A DNA stretch of 11,145 nucleotides from Nocardioidaceae bacterium (GTDB taxonomy: Bacteria > Actinomycetota > Actinomycetes > Propionibacteriales > Nocardioidaceae). The stretch covers positions 1 through 11,145 of the forward strand of contig JACCZI010000041.1 of assembly GCA_013696015.1 (NCBI GenBank), given 5' to 3'. A model generated the notes under the pieces. It was not told the DNA's origin and made no database searches. It saw nothing but the letters and a program-made list of their open reading frames with translations. Shown piece by piece: positions 7,389 to 11,145 of the stretch. Positions within the stretch are counted from its first letter, which is position 1. The number at the start of each line of letters is the position of its first letter. The translations under genes and the position numbers were made by a program.

Positions 7389-7670
7389 TCAGCGGCGACG
7401 GGCCTTGCGGTCGTCTTTCTCGTGCCCGCGAAAGGTACGGGTCGGGGCGAACTCGCCTAGCTTGTGCCCGACCATCGCGTCGGTCACGAAGACCGGGACG
7501 TGCTTGCGGCCGTCGTGCACGGCGATCGTGTGGCCGATCATGGCCGGGATGATCATCGAGCGACGCGACCACGTCTTGATGACGCTCTTCTTGCCCTGGT
7601 CGTTCTGCACGTCCACCTTCTTACGTAGGTGGTCGTCGACGAACGGGCCTTTCTTCAGGCTACGTGGCAT
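7389..7670 (-). CDS. rpsS: 30S ribosomal protein S19
   Basis: S19 (uS19) sits in the small-subunit head, pairs with S13, and contacts large-subunit bridges and the A-site tRNA. The 93-residue product is canonical in length. It has PRSLKKGPFVDDHLRKKVD at the start, a central KTWSRRSMIIPAMIGHTIAV, and the family signature GHKLGEFAPTRTFRGHEKDD. The ATG at 7670 is preceded by GAAGGGG about ten bases upstream, which overlaps the end of rplB. The spacing to rplB is 17 bases. No anomalies were seen. Confidence 0.98.
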   Translation of the reverse strand: MPRSLKKGPFVDDHLRKKVDVQNDQGKKSVIKTWSRRSMIIPAMIGHTIAVHDGRKHVPVFVTDAMVGHKLGEFAPTRTFRGHEKDDRKARRR

Positions 7671-7687
7671 CTGGGTGCGGCCCCTTC

Positions 7688-8518
7688 TCAGCGCTTGCCG
7701 GACTTGCGGCGTCGGACGATCAGCGAGTCACTGGCCTTGCGTTTGCGGGTCCGGCCCTCGGGCTTGCCCCACGGCGACACCGGGTGTCGGCCGCCGGACG
7801 TCTTGCCCTCACCACCGCCGTGCGGGTGGTCGACCGGGTTCATGGCCACGCCGCGCACGGTCGGCCGCTTGCCCTTCCAGCGCGAACGGCCCGCCTTGCC
7901 CCAGTTGATGTTGGACTGCTCGGCGTTGCCCACCTCACCGACGGTCGCCCGGCACCGGACATCGACGTACCGCATCTCACCGGACGGCAGGCGAAGCTGG
8001 GCACGGCTGCCCTCCTTGGCCACCAGCTGAACAGACGCACCGGCGGATCGGGCGAGCTTGGCGCCGCCACCGGGCCGCAGCTCGATCGCATGCACGGTCG
8101 TGCCGACGGGGATGTTGCGCAACGGCAGGTTGTTTCCGGCCTTGATGTCGGCGCCGATACCCGCCTCGACGCGAGCCCCCTGGCGAAGCCCTTGCGGCGC
8201 CACGATGTAGCGCTTCTCCCCGTCCTTGTAGTGCAGCAACGCAATGCGGGCGGTGCGGTTCGGGTCGTACTCGATCTGCGCGACCGTCGCAGGCACGCCG
8301 TCCTTGTCGTAGCGGCGGAAGTCGATGAGCCGGTACGCCCGCTTGTGACCGCCGCCTTGGTGGCGTGTCGTGATGCGCCCGGCGCTGTTGCGCCCACCCT
8401 TCCTAGGCAGCGGTCTCACCAGTGTCTTCTCCGGCGTGCTGCGGGTGACCTCGGCAAAGTCGGCAACCGACGCGCCACGCCGCCCGGGTGTCGTCGGCTT
8501 GTACTTGCGGATAGCCAT
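7688..8518 (-). CDS. rplB: 50S ribosomal protein L2
   Basis: L2 (uL2) is among the most conserved ribosomal proteins. It lies near the peptidyl transferase centre and helps join the subunits. The product has 276 residues, as expected. It begins AIRKYKPTTPGRRGASVADF, carries RNA-binding blocks such as GGGHKRAYRLIDFRRYDKDG, and in its C-terminal third contains the signature GVAMNPVDHPHGGGEG, whose histidine corresponds to the functionally important one of E. coli L2. It ends in a basic RKRKASDSLIVRRRKSGKR tail. The ATG at 8518 has GAGGACTGAGGACT directly upstream. The open frame continues upstream over rplW, but that part is not L2. Confidence 0.99.
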   Translation of the reverse strand: MAIRKYKPTTPGRRGASVADFAEVTRSTPEKTLVRPLPRKGGRNSAGRITTRHQGGGHKRAYRLIDFRRYDKDGVPATVAQIEYDPNRTARIALLHYKDGEKRYIVAPQGLRQGARVEAGIGADIKAGNNLPLRNIPVGTTVHAIELRPGGGAKLARSAGASVQLVAKEGSRAQLRLPSGEMRYVDVRCRATVGEVGNAEQSNINWGKAGRSRWKGKRPTVRGVAMNPVDHPHGGGEGKTSGGRHPVSPWGKPEGRTRKRKASDSLIVRRRKSGKR

Positions 8519-8540
8519 AGTCCTCAGTCCTCGATCGCCG

Positions 8541-8846
8541 TCAGCGGCCCGGGCCGGAGAAGATGTCGATGCGCTGACCCTCGGCCACGCTGACCACAGC
8601 GCGCTTGGTGTCGGGGCGCTTGCCCCACCCGGTACGGGTACGCCGCCGTTTGCCGGTGCGGTTGATCGTGTTGACCGCCGTGACCTTGACGCCGAACACT
8701 TGCTCGACCGCGATCTTGATCTCGGTCTTGTTGGCGTCGGGCAGCACCACGAACGTGTACTTGTTCTGGTCAAGCAGGCCATAGCTCTTCTCGCTCACCA
8801 CGGGCGAGACGAGCACGTCGCGGTGGTCCTTATGCAGCCGGCTCAT
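8541..8846 (-). CDS. rplW: 50S ribosomal protein L23
   Basis: L23 (uL23) surrounds the exit tunnel mouth and is the docking site for trigger factor and the signal recognition particle. The 101-residue product matches the family. It shows HKDHRDVLVSPVVSEKSYGL, then NKYTFVVLPDANKTEIKIAV with the exit-tunnel loop GKRRRTRTGWGKRPDTKRAV, then a closing beta strand. The ATG at 8846 overlaps the rplD stop by four bases (ATGA), a classic coupling overlap. It is followed by rplB after 22 bases. Confidence 0.98.
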   Translation of the reverse strand: MSRLHKDHRDVLVSPVVSEKSYGLLDQNKYTFVVLPDANKTEIKIAVEQVFGVKVTAVNTINRTGKRRRTRTGWGKRPDTKRAVVSVAEGQRIDIFSGPGR

Positions 8847-9568
8847 GTCTGGTCCTCGCTGGCACCGGTCGGGTCGTCGAGCCGGCTCACGAACGCGTCG
8901 TAGGCCGCCCGAGTGAAGACGACGTCCTCGCTGAGCAGCACGTCATAGGTGTTGAGCTGGTCGACCGGCAGCAGGTGGACCGACGGGGCGTTGCGCAGGC
9001 TCCGCCGGGTCACGTCGTCATCGCGCGCCATCACCACGAGCGCCCGGCGGCGCTCACTGACATGGCGCAACGCGGTCACCGCGGCCCGGGTCGATGGCAT
9101 GTCGTCTCCGAGCAGGCTCTCGACGATGTGCACCCGTCCGGCGCGGGCGCGGTCCGAGAGCGCCCCCCGCAGCGCGGCTGCCTTCATCTTCTTCGGGGTG
9201 CGCTGGGCGTACGAGCGTGGGGTCGGGCCGTGCACCACGCCGCCTCCGGCGAACTGGGGGGCGCGAATCGACCCCTGGCGAGCTCGTCCGGTGCCCTTCT
9301 GGCGGTAGGGCTTCTTGCCACCGCCGGCGACCTCGGCGCGCGTCTTCGTGTCATGCGTGCCCTGGCGGGCAGCCGCCAGCTGGGCGACGACGACCTGGTG
9401 TATCAACGGGATGTTGACCGGCACGTCGAAGATCGCGGGTGGCAGGTCCAGTGACCCGGTCCGCGTACCGTCGGGCCCGAGAACGTCCACCGTCAGGGAC
9501 TGGTCCTGCCCGTCGTCGGCGGCCTGCGCGGTGGACGTCGTCGCTTGCTCAGTCGTTGGGCCGGTCAC
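8843..9568 (-). CDS. rplD: 50S ribosomal protein L4
   Basis: L4 (uL4) reaches into the exit tunnel opposite L22. In E. coli it also represses the S10 operon through leader-mRNA binding; that role is not shown here. The product has 241 residues, longer than the roughly 200 of E. coli. A threonine/alanine-rich N-terminal tail of about 24 residues precedes the core. The tunnel loop signature KKPYRQKGTGRARQGS lies at 85-100, followed by IRAPQFAGGGVVHGPTPRSY. The C-terminal domain contains LNTYDVLLSEDVVFTRAAYD. The GTG at 9568 overlaps the rplC stop by four bases (GTGA); no better start lies in the tail. Confidence 0.97.
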   Translation of the reverse strand: MTGPTTEQATTSTAQAADDGQDQSLTVDVLGPDGTRTGSLDLPPAIFDVPVNIPLIHQVVVAQLAAARQGTHDTKTRAEVAGGGKKPYRQKGTGRARQGSIRAPQFAGGGVVHGPTPRSYAQRTPKKMKAAALRGALSDRARAGRVHIVESLLGDDMPSTRAAVTALRHVSERRRALVVMARDDDVTRRSLRNAPSVHLLPVDQLNTYDVLLSEDVVFTRAAYDAFVSRLDDPTGASEDQT

Positions 9569-10233
9569 TGGGCCGCCACCTCCTTCGCCTTCGCACCGGT
9601 GCGGACGAGCACCAGCCCACCCTTCGGGCCGGGGACGGCACCCTTGATGAGGATCAGGCCACGCTCGACATCCACGGCGTGCACGGTGAGGTTCTGGGTG
9701 GTGACGCGCTCGGTGCCCATGCGACCGGCCATGCGCATGCCCTTGAACACCCGCGACGGAGTGGCGCAGGCGCCGATGGAACCAGGCTTGCGGTGGTTGC
9801 GGTGGGCGCCGTGCGACGCACCGACGCCGGAGAACCCGTGCCGCTTCATCACACCCGCGAAACCCTTGCCCTTGCTGGTGCCGGTCACGTCGACCTGCTG
9901 GCCGGCGGTGAACACGTCGGCCGGGTTTAGCCGCTGGCCCAGCTCGTACGCGCTGACGTCGCCGGTGCGAATCTCCATCAGGTGGCGCCGCGGCGTGACA
10001 CCGGCCTTGGCGAAATGGCCGGCCTTGGGCTTGGTCACCTTGCGGGCCTCGATCTCGCCGAAGCCGATCTGGACCGCGGTGTACCCGTCGGTCTCGGGTG
10101 TGCGGATCTGCGTGACGACGTTCGTCCCGGCATCGATCACTGTGACCGGCACCACGCGGTTGTTCTCGTCCCAGGTCTGCGTCATGCCGAGCTTGGTGCC
10201 CAACAGTCCCGCGACGTCTCGTTGCTGGCTCAT
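9565..10233 (-). CDS. rplC: 50S ribosomal protein L3
   Basis: L3 (uL3) starts 50S assembly and sends a loop to the peptidyl transferase centre. The product has 222 residues. It shows GLLGTKLGMTQTWDENNRVV near the start, the conserved TGTSKGKGFAGVMKRHGFSG at about 117-136, and PGSIGACATPSRVFKGMRMA at about 150-169. In E. coli L3 the residue after GSIG is a glutamine methylated by PrmB; here it is alanine, so that modification cannot occur. The ATG at 10233 was chosen because GAGGA lies about ten bases upstream and only 13 bases separate it from rpsJ. A GTG at 10272 would overlap rpsJ by 26 bases and adds an unconserved tail. Confidence 0.98.
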   Translation of the reverse strand: MSQQRDVAGLLGTKLGMTQTWDENNRVVPVTVIDAGTNVVTQIRTPETDGYTAVQIGFGEIEARKVTKPKAGHFAKAGVTPRRHLMEIRTGDVSAYELGQRLNPADVFTAGQQVDVTGTSKGKGFAGVMKRHGFSGVGASHGAHRNHRKPGSIGACATPSRVFKGMRMAGRMGTERVTTQNLTVHAVDVERGLILIKGAVPGPKGGLVLVRTGAKAKEVAAQ

Positions 10234-10246
10234 AGGTGCGGCGTCC

Positions 10247-10555
10247 TCAGAGCTTGATCTCGATGTCGACACCGGCAGGCAGGTCCAGGCGCATCAGCGA
10301 GTCGACGGTCTTCGGTGTGGGGTCGATGATGTCGATGAGCCGCTTGTGCGTGCGCATCTCGAACTGCTCCCGGCTGTCCTTGTACTTGTGCGGTGACCGG
10401 ATCACCACGAACACGTTCTTCTCCGTCGGCAGCGGCACCGGACCAGCGACCGTCGCACCGGTACGGGTGACCGTGTCGACGATCTTGCGCGCCGAGGAGT
10501 CGATCACCTCGTGGTCGTAGGCCTTGAGCCGAATGCGGATCTTCTGTCCCGCCAT
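10247..10555 (-). CDS. rpsJ: 30S ribosomal protein S10
   Basis: S10 (uS10) is a small-subunit head protein that also acts as NusE in transcription antitermination by binding NusB. It is the first gene of the cluster. The 102-residue product is canonical. It contains AGQKIRIRLKAYDHEVIDSS, then the loop VAGPVPLPTEKNVFVVIRSP, then HKYKDSREQFEMRTHKRLID, and it ends MRLDLPAGVDIEIKL. The ATG at 10555 has AGAGGGA about eleven bases upstream. The frame stays open further upstream through the leader, but that part is arginine/cysteine-rich and not S10-like. A probable promoter and a structured leader lie upstream. Confidence 0.99.
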   Translation of the reverse strand: MAGQKIRIRLKAYDHEVIDSSARKIVDTVTRTGATVAGPVPLPTEKNVFVVIRSPHKYKDSREQFEMRTHKRLIDIIDPTPKTVDSLMRLDLPAGVDIEIKL

Positions 10556-10598
10556 CGCTCTCGCTTCGTCCCTCTCGCTCGCACCGCTGGTGGTTCCC

Positions 10599-10622
10599 CG
10601 CCCGTACCCCCGAGGTCGGGCG
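10599..10622 (-). promoter_or_regulatory. Hairpin in the S10 leader close to the rpsJ ribosome-binding site
   Basis: On the minus strand CGCCCG (10617-10622) and CGGGCG (10599-10604) form a perfect six-base-pair stem with a twelve-base loop. It ends about 22 bases before the rpsJ Shine-Dalgarno tract. No run of U follows, so it does not look like an intrinsic terminator. It could affect ribosome access or simply reflect high GC content. Confidence 0.35.
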
Positions 10623-10684
10623 TGTCGCGCCCTGCACCGCGCGTGACCGCCGGCCTCGTCGAGTTGGGAGTGCGGCCCGACGGG

Positions 10685-10732
10685 TGCCGGGCGCGAGCGG
10701 GATCTCCCGCAGCGGCATCGGGCTGCCCGGCA
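10685..10732 (-). promoter_or_regulatory. Nested inverted repeats in the S10 operon leader
   Basis: Two perfect inverted repeats are nested here. TGCCGGGC/GCCCGGCA (10725-10732 with 10685-10692) forms an eight-base-pair outer stem. Inside it, GCGGGAGATCCCGC (10697-10710) forms a short hairpin with an AGAU loop. A third small stem, CAGC/GCTG, can form between them, giving a branched structure. It lies in the predicted untranslated leader of about 220 nt between the promoter candidate and rpsJ. In E. coli and relatives the S10 leader binds L4 for feedback control, but no matching element is recognised here. Whether this structure is regulatory is inference. Confidence 0.45.
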
Positions 10733-10785
10733 AGACCAGGTCTGACGCACAGACGCCCCGGCGATCCCACCGGAACAACCGGGAC

Positions 10786-10815
10786 AGTCTGCCAGAGCCC
10801 GCCAGCCCAGATCAA
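10786..10815 (-). promoter_or_regulatory. Candidate promoter of the S10-spc cluster
   Basis: The minus strand carries TTGATC (10810-10815), an 18-base spacer, and CAGACT (10786-10791). This fits a -35/-10 pair of the actinobacterial housekeeping sigma factor: TTGA is intact in the -35, and A-second, T-last are intact in the -10. Transcription would begin near 10779, giving a leader of about 220 nt before rpsJ. It is the best pair I found in the 443-base gap. Confidence 0.5.
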
Positions 10816-10920
10816 ATCGGCGTTGACTCCAGCCACGATGCCCGCGTAAGCCCTACGACGAGAGCTCCTCCCACCCGACGCACAGCGCAGAACCACACCT
10901 ACAACACGCAGGCAACAATG

Positions 10921-10952
10921 CATGCGTCGGTGAGTCACCAGAAGCCATGCGT
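10921..10952. repeat. CATGCGT direct repeats flanking an 11-base palindrome
   Basis: The heptamer CATGCGT occurs at 10921-10927 and 10946-10952. Between them lies a perfect palindrome, GGTGA-G-TCACC (10929-10939). The site is in the gap between the leftward S10 cluster and the rightward epoxide-hydrolase-like frame, about 105 bases upstream of the predicted S10 -35. Its shape would suit a dimeric repressor or activator, but no regulator is known from this sequence. Confidence 0.4.
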
Positions 10953-10998
10953 TGACTGACCGCTCGAGGATCGCCAGGTAACAACCGAACCGTCAACG

Positions 10999-11145
10999 GT
11001 GACCCGCCCGACGAGTGGCGCAAATCTGCGGCGCCGGGGCCGGAGCTTCGACTGGCGCGCAGTCGAGGCGCGGCTCAACGCATACCCGCAGTTCATGACG
11101 ACGGTGGACGGATTGCCGATCCACTTCGTGCAGGTGCGGGCTCGC
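10999..11145 (+). CDS. Epoxide hydrolase N-terminal-domain fragment (partial, apparently truncated at its start)
   Basis: Microsomal-type epoxide hydrolases open epoxide rings with water. They have an N-terminal EHN domain ahead of an alpha/beta-hydrolase fold. The frame read here ends at the window edge. Its residues 17-27 (FDWRAVEARLN) and 29-47 (YPQFMTTVDGLPIHFVQVR) match the end of that EHN domain closely. In the family about 40 more residues normally precede FDWR, with a conserved arginine-tryptophan-proline-aspartate-glutamate stretch and a tyrosine-tryptophan pair just before it. Here only an arginine-rich stretch (SGANLRRRGRS) is present. The frame is closed by a TGA at 10957, and neither of the other plus-strand frames restores the missing part. 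The GTG at 10999 has no clear ribosome-binding site. It may be a decayed gene, a fusion remnant, or a divergent start. The catalytic residues would lie beyond the window. Confidence 0.6.
   Translation, partial: MTRPTSGANLRRRGRSFDWRAVEARLNAYPQFMTTVDGLPIHFVQVRAR

Noticed and set aside
9565..10272. L3 starting at GTG 10272
   Set aside because: This would overlap rpsJ by 26 bases and adds a serine-rich tail not typical of L3. ATG 10233 has a proper ribosome-binding site.
10247..10750. N-terminally extended S10 starting at 10750
   Set aside because: The added 65 residues are rich in Arg and Cys and unlike any S10. The ATG at 10555 has a ribosome-binding site and gives the canonical 102 residues.
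10504..10938. A 144-codon minus-strand open frame upstream of and overlapping rpsJ
   Set aside because: It overlaps the start of rpsJ in another frame and has a composition biased to Arg, Gly and Cys. It shows no recognisable domain and lies over the promoter and leader. It is best explained as a chance frame in GC-rich DNA.
10952..10980. Plus-strand promoter TTGACT, 17 bases, CAGGTA ahead of the epoxide-hydrolase frame
   Set aside because: The -35 is good, but the -10 lacks the terminal T and first T of the consensus, and no ribosome-binding site precedes the GTG. It is too weak to annotate.

Overview
The window holds one long, tightly packed run of ribosomal protein genes, all on the minus strand. 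It is the fused S10-spc cluster in its canonical bacterial order. Read in the direction of transcription (right to left) it runs rpsJ, rplC, rplD, rplW, rplB, rpsS, rplV, rpsC, rplP, rpmC, rpsQ, rplN, rplX, rplE, rpsN (zinc-binding type), rpsH, rplF, rplR, rpsE, rpmD, rplO, and then the first 224 codons of secY, which runs off the left edge. The sequence is very GC-rich and uses GTG starts often. S14 is the short zinc-ribbon form, S3, L4, L22 and L29 carry extra tails, and L3 has the GSIGACATP variant. Together these point to a high-GC Gram-positive bacterium (Actinomycetota). I cannot name the genus from this sequence.

Layout. Positions 1-674 hold secY (partial). Positions 675-837 are a 163-base gap that may carry a promoter for secY. 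Positions 838-10555 hold 21 consecutive ribosomal protein genes with gaps of 0-68 bases. Several neighbours overlap by one base (TGATG or TAGTG), four bases (ATGA or GTGA) or eight bases (L29/S17), which suggests translational coupling. Positions 10556-10998 are a 443-base non-coding stretch containing a probable S10 promoter, a GC-rich structured leader of about 220 nt, and a small palindrome with flanking direct repeats. Positions 10999-11145 (plus strand, running off the right edge) encode part of an epoxide-hydrolase N-terminal domain that appears to lack its usual first 40 or so residues.

The ribosomal proteins belong to both subunits and are presumably made in matched amounts from one long transcript. 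SecY, the channel of the protein export translocon, closes the cluster, as in most bacteria.

I do not see a new biological system here. The core is ordinary and highly conserved. The points worth a second look are small: a repeat-built acidic extension on S17, the nested hairpins in the S10 leader, the palindrome in the divergent intergenic region, and the truncated epoxide hydrolase start.
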